Source: Rachicladosporium sp. CCFEE 5018 (Eukaryota; Ascomycota; Dothideomycetes; Cladosporiales; Cladosporiaceae). From it: a stretch of 64,000 bases of DNA. The notes beneath the pieces are model-generated. The model saw only the letters and a program-made list of their open reading frames with translations, had not been told where the DNA came from and searched no databases. The stretch spans positions 662,230 to 726,229 of the forward strand of contig KZ111155.1 of the NCBI GenBank assembly GCA_002077045.2, read 5' to 3'. Below, piece by piece: positions 23,249 through 33,759 of this stretch. A program made the position numbers and the translations under genes. Each line of letters starts with the position of its first letter. Positions within the stretch are counted from its first letter, which is position 1.

Positions 23249-23534
23249 TCATGTCGAAGCTTCAGCCGTTGCCTGTACGAAGGTGGTCTGTCCGCTACTC
23301 GGGGTTGCTGCCTTTCGGGTGTACACTGGATACCCAGCAACTCCAAAAAGAATGGCAGCCATCCAATTGCCTGTGAGTCTCTTCGCTTCGGGGAGGAGTT
23401 GTGCATTTCGTTGTTCGAATAGATCTAGACCATGATTATGTTGACTTCGTGCACGTTCGCAAAACGATCTCGGAACCCGGATGTTCGGCTGCTCCCGAGA
23501 TCCTCCAGCCGCTTCCCAGCAGCTGCCCGGCCAT
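23249..23534 (-). CDS. Small 59-residue single-span membrane protein (candidate)
   Basis: Exon 1 23477-23534 and exon 2 23249-23370, separated by a 106-nt intron, give MAGQLLGSGWRISG followed by HPGNWMAAILFGVAGYPVYTRKA and a polar tail. One hydrophobic helix and a short basic-flanked N-terminus suggest a mitochondrial inner-membrane protein of the size of small ATP-synthase subunits, but I could not match it to a named family. The donor site (gttccg) is weak, which lowers confidence; exon 2 alone is well supported by composition. Confidence 0.45.
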
Positions 23535-23794
23535 CGTAACCTGGAAGTCTGCATTGTTGACCTTTAAACTCTCCATTCTGTTGATCCCTCCTTGACGCCT
23601 TGACCTTCGCAACTCTCACCACCCCCTTCCCGCCTATCGCAATTTTTTCCATTCCCACCTCTACGCCTGGACATCGACCCGTCGCTCGCTTCGTTTCATC
23701 CCTTGAAACACAGCACTCCCTCTATGCTGTGTTGATCTCCCTGCAACACCTTCCGATCTCCGCCACTTGCACACCACTTCACTAGCTCCTCACA

Positions 23795-24360
23795 ATGTCG
23801 CCTCCACTCTACGAACGTCAGAGCACCGGCCTCCCCGGCTTCGACACAAACAACAACATGAACAACCCTTCCGATGGCTACTACGACGACTGGTGGTGGA
23901 GTCCCGTAAGCACCTCCCTCCTGCCTCTCCCACTTCGGTCCACTAATACTTTTCACAGGCCGGCATGGCAGTCCGCTACGCAATAATAACCCTCATCTTC
24001 GCCCTCCTAGTCGGCTACTTCCTCGGCGGCTATCTGCACGCCAAACGCCGCGTCTCCAAAGGCCTGCCACCCCTAGCCTACCACCGCTGGATGGTCAACC
24101 GCCGCACATCCCGCTACGCCGCGCCGAGCCAGCAGTGGCATTCGCAACCGTACTACCAGAACGGTGGTAACCAAGGGTACAACGCTGGCAGCTACGGAAT
24201 GCAGGGGTTCGCTCCGCCGCCGCCGGCGTATGAGGGTCATGTGGCGCCGCCGCCGGTTTATCAGCCGCCACAGGGAGGGAGCAAGGTGGCGGCGGATCAG
24301 AATTATGTGCCTGTGCAGAGGGCTGGGGAGAGCAGTGGAGGGGACGCGCCGCGCTTATAA
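23795..24360 (+). CDS. RCR-like single-span membrane protein
   Basis: Exon 1 23795-23905 and exon 2 23959-24360, intron 53 nt (branch CTAAT), 170 residues. The N-terminus has GYYDDWWWSPAGMAVRYAI, then one transmembrane helix (IITLIFALLVGYFLGGYL), a basic juxtamembrane patch (HAKRRVSKGLPPLAYHRW) and a Pro/Tyr/Gln-rich tail with PPPPAY and PPPVYQPP motifs. This matches the fungal RCR family (chitin synthesis regulation, Congo red resistance), whose PY-type motifs recruit Rsp5-like ubiquitin ligases in yeast. Likely location is the endosomal or vacuolar membrane. Confidence 0.82.
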
Positions 24361-25064
24361 ATCTGCAGCAGCGGAAATGGAGCTTGGCAATGGAAAGTTT
24401 GGACTGAGGTGCTCGAACGGAATTGCATTGCATAGGGTTTGGCATGGACTGGTATGGGCTGTTACTTGTTTGATGCGGCTCAGGGCGCTTACGTACGGGA
24501 TATCGCACAAGCCAGGCGTGGCTGGAGAACAGCGAGCACACATTGGTAGACATGGCGTGCTTGAGGCAGCTTTACCCGTCGTTGCCTACTTCCATCTCAC
24601 CTGGCGCGCGACGCTTCATTGGCCATGCCCCCGTATCCTTGTTTGCAGGCTTGAGGCAACCTCAACATCATGACACTCGTACGTAGTGACATGCCTCGGC
24701 TTGCCATCCTCATGCCCCAGTGGACACGTCTGGTACCGCCGACGCGGGCGAGCACGCATGTGCTACAAGTTCGTGGGGCCTACGACACCTTCGCCTAATC
24801 CTGCGCCGCCGACATTGTCGTAATAGCCAGCGGTCGATCACTCGGGTACTGACATTTCCGATCATGCAATCCCACGAGCAGGTCGTTGGAGCACAACCCA
24901 ATCCGGGCAATATGACCGATGTGCTTGCGACCCGGTCTGCATGGTTCTGATGACCAGACCCGCTTGCCGAATGTTCGGTGCATAGCGTGTCTGTGCACTA
25001 CTGCAGGTACGTTCTTTACTTTTGACTCCTTCCCATCGCAGTAACGCCCTCCGTGCCTGCAGAT
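24361..25064. other. Convergent intergenic region between the RCR-like gene and CIA2
   Basis: 704 bp with only short, biased ORFs. No gene or RNA was recognised. Confidence 0.5.
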
Positions 25065-25661
25065 CTACTCGCAGGTTGCTAGCATGTTTCGAATGACGCC
25101 AACGAGCGTGCCGTTCTCCATGGCGGCAGCCACGCGCTCCTTGTCCGCTAATTGCTTGTTTACGGCGTCCGCTGTGGTATGCGTGCCTTCTTTAAGCTGA
25201 ACGTCGATTCTGAAGCGCGGTGGTAAAGCTTGCTCGAGGCGTACCCGCACTGCCAGACCGATGACCGTACCTAGTGAGCAATGTGCTGTAGTAGGCGTGA
25301 GGAGTACTGTGACAGTACTGAGACGTGAGGTTGATGATGCCGGACGGGTAATGAAGATGTCCGGGAGGTTCACTACGGCCAGGGACGCAAGTGAGGTTGG
25401 ATGCTCGGGGTCTGAGATGGTGGAGATGAGGTCGTAGATTTCCTGCTCGTCGATCTCTTCACGTGGGTCGCTCTCCGAGTCTGAGTCGTCCGAGGCCTCT
25501 GGAGATGAGAGGTCTGTGGTGGCGTAATTCGGGTAGGCGTCTTGGGTCAAGGCGTCGAAGAGACTGGGGCGTTTGGCAGCGTGGGCGTCGCGCTGGCGGG
25601 TCGGGAGATCGGATGCATTGAGGATGGTGGGATTCGGATTGTCCTTATTGTCGGTGTCCAT
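25065..25661 (-). CDS. CIA2: Cytosolic iron-sulfur assembly protein Cia2 (MIP18 family)
   Basis: A single exon of 198 residues. The N-terminal 70 residues are disordered and acidic (SSPEASDDSDSESDPRE); the MIP18/DUF59 domain follows with DLISTISDPEHPTSLASLAVV, the LLTPTTAHCSLGTVIGL motif containing the conserved reactive cysteine, and the C-terminal block PPRFRIDVQLKEGTHTTADA / VNKQLADKERVAAAMEN. Cia2 with Cia1 and Mms19 forms the targeting complex that delivers Fe-S clusters to cytosolic and nuclear apoproteins. Length and motif order are complete. Confidence 0.93.
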   Translation of the reverse strand: MDTDNKDNPNPTILNASDLPTRQRDAHAAKRPSLFDALTQDAYPNYATTDLSSPEASDDSDSESDPREEIDEQEIYDLISTISDPEHPTSLASLAVVNLPDIFITRPASSTSRLSTVTVLLTPTTAHCSLGTVIGLAVRVRLEQALPPRFRIDVQLKEGTHTTADAVNKQLADKERVAAAMENGTLVGVIRNMLATCE

Positions 25662-27560
25662 GGCTGCGGCGTTAGTTCACAAGGCTTGTTTGTGGTGTAG
25701 ATATGCAAGATGGTGAACGACACAACGATGATGGGCTGTTAGTCACTGCAGGACTCGGTGTCCGAGCACCCGACGTCGGCGAATAGCACCTTTTGTGCCT
25801 CACGATCTGAAACATCGATCACTACATGTATGTCGACGGTATGAATCGCCAACAGTCGTCTGCGTGCGAGCTGTGTTCAGACCAGCCAAGCCAGCATGAT
25901 GTCCTCGAGCGCTACATGGCCATGCCCTTGGCCTACATAATTCGAAGATCCAGGCACAACATGCATTAGATGTCAAGCCTCAGGCACGAGACGCACGAAA
26001 TGTCTTCCAGTTGCCGACAAGGCTGTGACTGGGTCTGGCACCGGCTACAGCCTGACCGGCAGCACGGCTGACGAAGAAAGCAAGCACAATCATCCTTCCG
26101 GATGCCTCGCCGTCGCATCGCGCCGTGGAAGTTTCGGAGCCATGTCCGTACCTTACCAATACAAGTTGCGCTTACTCACCGTGAGTTTTGCGGCGCTGAC
26201 CTTGCGCTTGCCCTGCCAGCGCTCGCGCGAGATTATTTGAAACCTTGTAGGGCTACCCATACATGAGCGAACGCCGTTGACGCGGCCCCGTGATAGACCT
26301 TGCGCTCCGCTGATGATCATCATCGTTGCAGTGCCTCAAGGTTGCAGCGAGCACCGCGCTATCGTGCCACCCCGGTACCATCATGTCTCACAGTGGTTCA
26401 TGCATGCACAATCAAGCTAGGATGTTCTGCGGGCATCTTCACGCGGCCATGCTTGTAGCCCTCAACGAATAGCGTACGGGGCTAGGCCACCCAGCGATCA
26501 AGCAAGCCGAATGGCCCAGACCCGTGACGTCCCGTGTAAGGTAAGCTGACGGCTCTTATGATCATTGAGGTTTTGAGGTTCTTCGCGCAAGTCACTTTCC
26601 GATGCATACTTCCTCCTGTTCGAAGGTGAGAGAATTGGCGACGGAGAGCTCCAAAAGCTACGCCCTTGTCGCAAGCGGAGACATCGCGACTTATATGTGG
26701 GATAGCAGCAGTCTCCAACAGGTCGGTGCGCGAGCCTACTTTCTGTTTCCAGTCTGTCACGACCGTGAGCAGTGCCGCTCGATCACATGTAACTTGGCGC
26801 TCTGCACTGTCCAAGTGCTTGGGGCCGGCGCCTCGGTTCGTCACTCGAATACTACCCAAGTGCGTGTCATGCAGCGGGAGGCGTTTCTCTAGAAACATAA
26901 AATATTCTAGAAGCTCGGAAGGAACGTCTTGCGTGCATAGTGCATACGAATGTAATGCACCTTCCTTCTCAAGGTCCTGAAATCTCCCCCGTCAGCTCGC
27001 ATATTCCCCTCTTCGGTGATTTGCTACAGGAACCCTTCATCCGCCACCACTTCAAAAATTCTTTTGTTGGCTTGCCACGATCTGCCCACCCCCGGCTCCG
27101 AGGACCACTGCGCGCATACGAGGCGTGTTCGGTCCCGCGTACCTTGCTGCAGTGCACGTTCGGCTGGCCACGGCAAGTCTTGTTATCTCCATCGGCTTTG
27201 CGCTCGCTGCACTTTGTCGACAAGCAACCCCCACCACTGGAACCGCTAGTTAGCTAGGCCTGTCAATTGCGACAGGCACTTGACAGCACACGTGAACCTT
27301 CCACACCGACTGTCATACAGTGCTTGTACATCTTCATCTTCGTTGCCTTGCTTGGACACGCGCGCTGGACAAGCTGCTGAGTGTTGGGTCGCACAGAAAG
27401 GAATGGCTACAGCGCCGGCAAGTCCGGTCATCCACTTTGCCTCACGGCGACAAAACTCTCACGCGTTCCGGCCGGTACTTTGCAAAGTGAATAGCGTTGT
27501 CGTCAGATGCTGCCGTATATCTGGAGTGAGCCTAACTAGACACCGGATCACAGGCCTGCG
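25662..27560. other. Long divergent intergenic region upstream of CIA2 and the C6 factor
   Basis: 1.9 kb, the longest gene-free stretch here. ORFs of 60-138 codons occur on both strands but none looks like protein. The right end is probably a long promoter and 5' leader of the transcription factor, containing several short upstream ORFs. No transposon remnant was recognised by eye. Confidence 0.5.
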
Positions 27561-30371
27561 ATGATGGAACCCGCTCCTACTCCCCCACGTCCGGCTCCAC
27601 ACGCGAAGCAATATGTCTTTGTGGATGAGTACAACAGGCACAAGCGCCTCAAAGTAATGCGCGCTTGTGATGGCTGTCGCAAACGGAAGATTCGATGTGA
27701 TGGTGCCTTACAGAATGGGCCGTGGCCTTGTGGAGCTTGCACGAGGTTGAAGCTCAAGTGTGTTCCACCAACTTTGGATCAGGAAGAGGATACGAACACA
27801 CCGGCCGTAGAATATGCGCCGAGCCAGAATCGATTTCTCTTCCAGAACACCACTCTCAACACCAACTTTAACAGCAGTAACCCTAGTCTGCCAGCCTACA
27901 ACACGACTAGCCCGGCACAGACGACGTATTCATGGTCGACGCCCGCGCGAACACCTCTAAGCAGTGCACCTACTTCTGCACCATCCATGCCAGATGGCAC
28001 GGATGTTACCCAGTATCAGCCGACGCCAATCTCGGCTCACGCTCAATACGGTCACACACCGGACTCTAGCTATATCAAGGACGAGTACTTCGCTCCCACC
28101 TCGAATCCTGCGGAGGCTCAGCAGTTCTGCGATGTGCCGAATTTATATCGCACACAGACCGAAGTCTCGGAAAGCTCTCGCAGCGATCCGGAGGAAGTCG
28201 ATGCGACGGTCAAAGATTTGACGAGTCAGATGGGTGATCTGAGGGTGGACATATCAAGTATGACGCCCTGGATTGCAAACCACGGACGCAACACAGGGGA
28301 CAATGCGGGGCTCGTTGATGAAGAGGACGTGGTTCTGTCGCCGAGTATCATGGCGGACACACGAGTGAGAATACCGCCGGAAATGATGCCTTCGGACGCA
28401 AGGATTATGGACTACTTCGGTTACTACTTTGATTATGTGCATCCATATATCCCCGTGCTAAACAAGGATACATTCTACAAGCAGTGGAGGGAGGCTCGCG
28501 AGACCATACCACCGCTGATGCTGGAGAGTATCTTTGCTTGCGTAGCTCGATATCTGGACTCGGCCGAGGAGAGCAAGCGATGGCTGGCACTTGCTGCGAA
28601 ACATGAGGAGAGCTACAAGGACGTGCCGCGTATCAGTACGGTGCAGTCTCTGGTCATTCTCATCAAAGCTCGTGAGACCGTGACGAAACGAGGGTACTTC
28701 TACCGGTCATGGATGGCTACCAAGTATATGGTGACAATGGCTATGGACCTTGGTCTGCATGAGCACCACGATCGGCATAGCGAAGGTACACCGTGCAAGC
28801 TGAGTCGTGTAGACTGCATGGTGCACACGCGTATTTGGCAGACCCTCTTCGCGCTCGAAGTCTTCATTGGTGGCCCACAGGGGCGGTCCGATTTCCTAAT
28901 GCAGCACGAAACCGTGGACATGGAGCCTCCCTTTCCTTCGGCAGATCTTGATGCCTTTGAATATCAGACTTCGCGACGATATGCAGTTCTCTCGCAAGCT
29001 ATCAAGAATACGAAGATCACAAACAGCTTGTATCAGAGCTTGAAGCGACAGAAGAAGGACTGGGCTTTGGATCCGAAGTTCCGACGCCATGATCACAATC
29101 TTGTCGACTGGCTGCAACGACTACCGTCGGATCTACAGGTACACTACCCAGCCGATGACACCCCGCCGTGGCTTGGAGGGGATCACTTCGTTGCCGGCAT
29201 GCACGTATATCACCACCTGTTGGTTATCATGCACCATCGTCCGCAACTGGTGACTTTACTAGAGATGAAAGACTCTAGCTGGAACGCACATCTCAACACG
29301 TGCTTCGAGGCTTCGGTCTCCATATGTCGTCTGCAAGAGGCTCTGTTGCGAGACTTCGGACTGCACGGGATATTGTTCATGCTCCGTGGCATCAACTTCA
29401 CAGTGTACGCCATCTTGACATGCGCGATGCTTCACCTAGTAGCGATTACATCGCCGGACTCGGGCATGAACTCGCGAGCACGAAAGTACTTCACGAGTCA
29501 TATGCGGATCTTGGAGAGATGCGTGTCTTCTGCTGGTCCAGAAGTCCAGGTCCAGATCAATACGTTGAGAGAAGCCTTCAGCAGCGATACAAGTAGACCT
29601 TTCGAGCTCAAGCCCGGTCTCGGAATGCGCAGTCCCACTATGGAGCCAAACCGGACCCCGCCAGCGATCGATAGCAGTCGGGACGTTCTGCAGCGTACAT
29701 CGTCGCAGCATCAGTCCAACGCAGCATGGGCTCGCCTGCAGCCCACCATGTCTGCGACACCGATCACCCTACTTGATCCTTACACATCCTCATTCCATCC
29801 GTCCACGATCCCTCCCACGCTTCCAGATACCACACCGTTGGCTAACAGCGTCCATAATTTTGAGCCATCGCTAGGGCAGACGTACGCAGCATCTGCATAC
29901 GACAGTCATCCGAATAGCACTTTCCAGCAGCACCCGCAGCCCTATGGGCGAGATACTTTACCCAACATTGAGCCTGTCAGCCAAGTATGGGATCCCTCAG
30001 GTATCTTCAACCAGTGGCACAACGCCTTCGGACCTGCGACACAGCCGCAGCAGCCCTCGCCACCCAACGCGCGATATGCTCAGGCAGCAATCACGACCTC
30101 CATGCTACCGAGCCTTACTCAGGCTTCGCCTCTTAGCGCGTCTACATCCTTCCCGCAGGCATATACGAGTGGGAGTCATCCTACACAACATATGCAGCAG
30201 CAGATACCCGAGCCAGTTGCCATGACTGCGATTCCAGCTGTGACGCCAGTGATGTGGCAGGATGCCTTCACGTCGGCGTATGCCAGTGGGCATGGGCAGA
30301 AGAGGTATCGAGATGACGGACTAGATGCCGGGAATGCGTACAACAACTTTGATACGAAGAGACGAGGGTGA
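27561..30371 (+). CDS. Zn2Cys6 transcription factor with fungal-specific middle domain
   Basis: One exon, 936 residues. The zinc cluster near residues 37-68 reads ACDGCRKRKIRCD then PCGACTRLKLKC, spacing C-x2-C-x6-C-x10-C-x2-C-x6-C; the x10 loop is at the long end for the family. A Gln/Pro/Ser-rich linker leads to the fungal_trans domain (about 275-560: MDYFGYYFDYVHPYIPVLNK, FYRSWMATKYMVTMAMDLGL, VHTRIWQTLFALEVFIGG). The C-terminal 250 residues are disordered, Pro/Gln/Ser-rich and could be an activation region. It should be a nuclear DNA-binding regulator; the target genes are not shown by the sequence. The stop lies 41 bp before the scaffold gap. Confidence 0.9.
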   Translation: MMEPAPTPPRPAPHAKQYVFVDEYNRHKRLKVMRACDGCRKRKIRCDGALQNGPWPCGACTRLKLKCVPPTLDQEEDTNTPAVEYAPSQNRFLFQNTTLNTNFNSSNPSLPAYNTTSPAQTTYSWSTPARTPLSSAPTSAPSMPDGTDVTQYQPTPISAHAQYGHTPDSSYIKDEYFAPTSNPAEAQQFCDVPNLYRTQTEVSESSRSDPEEVDATVKDLTSQMGDLRVDISSMTPWIANHGRNTGDNAGLVDEEDVVLSPSIMADTRVRIPPEMMPSDARIMDYFGYYFDYVHPYIPVLNKDTFYKQWREARETIPPLMLESIFACVARYLDSAEESKRWLALAAKHEESYKDVPRISTVQSLVILIKARETVTKRGYFYRSWMATKYMVTMAMDLGLHEHHDRHSEGTPCKLSRVDCMVHTRIWQTLFALEVFIGGPQGRSDFLMQHETVDMEPPFPSADLDAFEYQTSRRYAVLSQAIKNTKITNSLYQSLKRQKKDWALDPKFRRHDHNLVDWLQRLPSDLQVHYPADDTPPWLGGDHFVAGMHVYHHLLVIMHHRPQLVTLLEMKDSSWNAHLNTCFEASVSICRLQEALLRDFGLHGILFMLRGINFTVYAILTCAMLHLVAITSPDSGMNSRARKYFTSHMRILERCVSSAGPEVQVQINTLREAFSSDTSRPFELKPGLGMRSPTMEPNRTPPAIDSSRDVLQRTSSQHQSNAAWARLQPTMSATPITLLDPYTSSFHPSTIPPTLPDTTPLANSVHNFEPSLGQTYAASAYDSHPNSTFQQHPQPYGRDTLPNIEPVSQVWDPSGIFNQWHNAFGPATQPQQPSPPNARYAQAAITTSMLPSLTQASPLSASTSFPQAYTSGSHPTQHMQQQIPEPVAMTAIPAVTPVMWQDAFTSAYASGHGQKRYRDDGLDAGNAYNNFDTKRRG

Positions 30372-30412
30372 GGAGTCATTGTCGTCTTGGCTAGGAGCGA
30401 GAACGCCGGTTT

Positions 30413-30512
30413 NNNNNNNNNNNNNNNNNNNNNNNNNNNNNNNNNNNNNNNNNNNNNNNNNNNNNNNNNNNNNNNNNNNNNNNNNNNNNNNNNNNNNNNN
30501 NNNNNNNNNNNN
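30413..30512. other. Assembly gap, 100 N
   Basis: Exactly 100 unknown bases, the usual placeholder for a gap of unknown size. It truncates the minus-strand DUF3237-like gene. Confidence 1.
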
Positions 30513-31106
30513 CTTCTTGGTGTCTGGTCCGGTGCCGTCAACTGTGCCGGTGTACTCGAAGTAGATATTAGCGTTGTCGTCAGTCCTGCGATTCCGGATT
30601 AGAGACTGCTTCGTAACCTGATCCCCCGGTTCTGCCCTATTCTGCGGACTTACACAGCGATGCCATTGTACTGGAGCTTCGCAGTCGCGAAACTGGGTTG
30701 AAGGTGCACGTTCGCTGCGCCGAACGCGATGGTCGCGTTGACCTTGTTCTCGCCGTAGCCTGGCTCGCTGACTAGGTAGCTACCTTCGGAAAAGCTGGGG
30801 GAGTACTCGAAGTAGTGTCCTGTCATTCGTTAGGTCGGTCTCGGCACTCAGCTCAGTTCAAGCACGCACCCTCGTTGTTCGGTCCCAATCGGTAGTTCTC
30901 GCCAAAGGGAGTGAACGGGATCTGCGCACAGCTCTTAGCAAGTTGCCCAGTTTGCGAACTATCACGACAGATAAGACCATCAAGTGGAACGCAGGGGTCA
31001 ACTTCGCAGTGCCCGCTGTGCTGGAAAGCGTATCGACTATTGGCGAGGGGAATGCATTGGTCTTTGAGGCGAGCAACAGCTGGCTGGCGATCCACGGAAC
31101 GTACAT
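30513..31106 (-). CDS. DUF3237-like protein, 3' end lost in the assembly gap
   Basis: Four exons read leftwards: 30978-31106, 30870-30921, 30654-30819 and 30513-30585 (open into the gap); introns 56, 50 and 68 nt. Visible protein of 140 residues: a hydrophobic N-terminus (MYVPWIASQLLLASK), then KLTPAFHLMIPFTPFGENYR, HYFEYSPSFSEGSYLVSEPG, and TDDNANIYFEYTGTVDGTG. The T-D-D-x-A-x-I-Y-x-x-Y-x-G block is typical of DUF3237 (UPF0311) beta-barrel proteins, whose function is unknown. All exon joins keep frame. The N-terminus may be a secretion signal, but this start is only the best of several. The opposite-strand ORF at 30943-31179 is taken as a shadow. Confidence 0.5.
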
Positions 31107-31763
31107 AATGGCGAGTGTTGGACGTTGGGATTCGCGTGTCGAGGGGACTTGTGGAATACTGTTGCCTGCAGTGGCTTGAGAGACAGCACCTATATGCACA
31201 CTTACTACGCAGGGTACAGCTTCGCGGAACGTTTCAGTGTCCGACGGAGACGCGAGTGGACGATCATGGCACCCAAATGGCCCGACGGCATTGACACGCA
31301 AAGCTTACGACAATGTGCCAATCCTCGCAACTGCGGTGCAAAATGTCCACGCTTGCGGACGTTGCGATTGATGTTCCTGCATCTCAGGACGGGGTTCCGT
31401 GATTTCTTGGCACTTTTCGGCTGACTCGTTTCGACTTCACGAATATCCCACGCGAGACTTCCATGCAGGCGCAATCACCGATCAAGACCCGCTCCGTCGG
31501 TCATGACTATTAGCATGGACACAGATTGCTCGTCGTACACTGGGTTTATCGCGCGGTCTACCGTGCCAGCGCAGGATTGTCGCCACTTCGAGCAGCGCTC
31601 ACGACGTCAGCCTCCAATCATGCACGGCTCGCTGCTCGCTGGTTCATATCGCCGCTGGTGTAGTCCGGTGACGGTATATGTCGTGTCGATACGCACGCGT
31701 GTCTGGGCAGTCTTGTAGGTGAAACTCATTTCTCCCTTTCGTGACTTTCCTGCAGATCACAGC
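31107..31763. other. Divergent intergenic region between the DUF3237-like gene and the FAD oxidase
   Basis: 657 bp with no protein-like ORF. It should hold two promoters. Confidence 0.5.
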
Positions 31764-33481
31764 ATGTTGTCACTACAGACGGTGGCCTCAGGCCTTCTCG
31801 CCGCATCTCTCTGCGTGCCTGTTGCTGCTGCACCGCCTTTCTTCAATCCATTCGTGCGACACAACCTCGCTGCGACGCTTGGCCCACAGCTGTCATCTGG
31901 AGCGGCTCTGTACACCAAGTCTAATAGTGATTTCGCCAAGCACGATGAGCGATGGACGCAGTGGAACGCTCCTACATTTTCTGCTGTCGTCGAGCCGGCA
32001 TCTGAGAAGGATATTGTCGCGACGGTGCGTACATCTCATCCCTTGACCGACCAGACGGATACTGACGATATCAGATACAATACGCAACCAGCAACGGCAT
32101 CCCGTTCTTCGCGCAAGGTGGTGGACATGGCTACAGTGGCACCTTGGGCGTCATTCAAAATGCGATCATGATCAAGCTGCAGACCAACTTCGGTTCGGCC
32201 TTGTACAACGCGCACGACAAATCCGTCAGCGTTGGAGGAGGTGCGAAGTACTCCGTTCTTGCCGAGGCCGCATATGCCGCTGGCCGCGAACTCAGTAAGT
32301 GCCATTGTCGGCCATACACAGTCGTACGCTCCAGTACTGACGACCTGTAGCTGTCGGATCCTGCCCCTGCGTTGGCGCCGTCGGCGGTGCACTCTCCGGT
32401 GGACACGGCCGCCTTCAGGGCAAGCACGGCCTCGGTCTGGACGCCCTCAAGAGCATGCGCGTCGTCCTTGCCAACGGCACAGCTCTCGATGTCTCCGCTG
32501 AGAAGAACGTCGATCTCTGGTGGGGCATGCGCGGTGCTGGTCAGAATTATGGTGTCGTCGTCTCAGCAACTTTCAACACCTTCCCCGAGACCCCGGGCGC
32601 CATGCACTACGATGGCGAGCTCATCCTTGACGGCACGCAGCTCGAAGGAGTCTTTGAGATCCTGAACGAGATGGTGCCTACATGGCCCGCTGGTCTTGCG
32701 TTCGATGTGCTATTTGCTGCATTCCCAGGCTCGCTGAATGTAAATTTGCCACTTGCCCGGTGTCCGAGACTCTTCACTGACATCCACACAGCCCGTCATA
32801 GTTCTCAGCATGATCTACGCCGGTCCCAAGCGCGAAGCAGCAAAATACACGCACCGCTTCGCCGCCCTCAAGGGCTCCCTCATGTTCAGCGAGAACATGT
32901 ACACCTGGGCAGACCTCCCCTTTAAGGCTGCGGGCGGCAGCATCGCAGCTTCATGCGGAACCACCAAGCTCCGCTCAACGTACTCGAACAACGTCCGCAC
33001 CTTCGATCCCAAGATCCAGAGAGATGCATGGAACAAGTACGGCGAGTTCCTGCAAGCCTACCCAAACGCCAACGGCACCGGCGTCCTATGGGAGATTTTC
33101 GGCACCCAGCGCGTAAACGAAATCCCCGCCAACGCCTCCTCCTACGCCTTCCGCGACCGCGTCACCATGATCGGCTTGCTGCAATTCGACTACACCGACC
33201 CGTCTATTCTGCCTGGTATCGAGGCCTACGGCAAGGCGTGGAGACAGCAGAGTATCGAGAATTCGGGCTGGGATGACAACAAGCTTTATGTCTACCCCAA
33301 CTATGCGCGTGGTGACGAGCCGCTGGATAGTCTGTTTGGGTATGAGCATTGGCGGATTGAGAAGTTAAGGATGCTGAAGAAGGAGTATGATCCAACGGAT
33401 GCGTTTAGGGGGTATCATGATGTATGGAGTCACCCTGGGAAGGATCATCATGGTCACAGTGAAAGAGGCGATTTGAAGTGA
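31764..33481 (+). CDS. Secreted FAD-linked oxidase, berberine-bridge-enzyme type
   Basis: Exons 31764-32024, 32075-32294, 32351-32739 and 32792-33481; introns 50, 56 and 52 nt; 519 residues. A signal peptide is clear (LLAASLCVPVAAAPP). The PCMH-type FAD domain contains FFAQGGGHGYSG, whose His is the usual 8-alpha flavin attachment site, and GSCPCVGAVGGALSGGHGRL, where a cysteine may give a second covalent link. MRVVLANGTALDVS and LWWGMRGAGQNYGVVVS follow. The C-terminal BBE-like segment has YVYPNYARGDEPLDSLFGY and KKEYDPTDAFRGY. Such enzymes oxidise sugars, alcohols or alkaloid-like compounds, producing hydrogen peroxide; the substrate here is unknown. Confidence 0.9.
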
Positions 33482-33759
33482 GTCCGTATCGAGCTGGATG
33501 CCGCTGTTAGGTCGTATGAATGGCAGCGCCGGCTCACGTGGGGCGTGGGTCGGGCTGAGTCATAGACGGTATGTCTCCTATATTCAGACTGTCGGAATGG
33601 TAGAAGTGTCCTAGTGAATGGGTTCAGGCAGTGATCGAGGATATGACCAGTTATAAATCAAATTATTGTTGCTAGCATGTTATTACATTAGCGAACTACC
33701 GTCTCTCATCTACTGCCTTTGCCTGCCGCCGTCGCTGAGGGTATATGTACACGTCTCCT

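Noticed and set aside
26482..26898. 138-codon minus-strand ORF in the long intergenic region
   Set aside because: No family motif, unbalanced composition and no splice partner; treated as chance.
30943..31179. Plus-strand ORF after the assembly gap with protein-like composition
   Set aside because: It is antisense to the first exon of the DUF3237-like gene, which joins in frame to three further exons.
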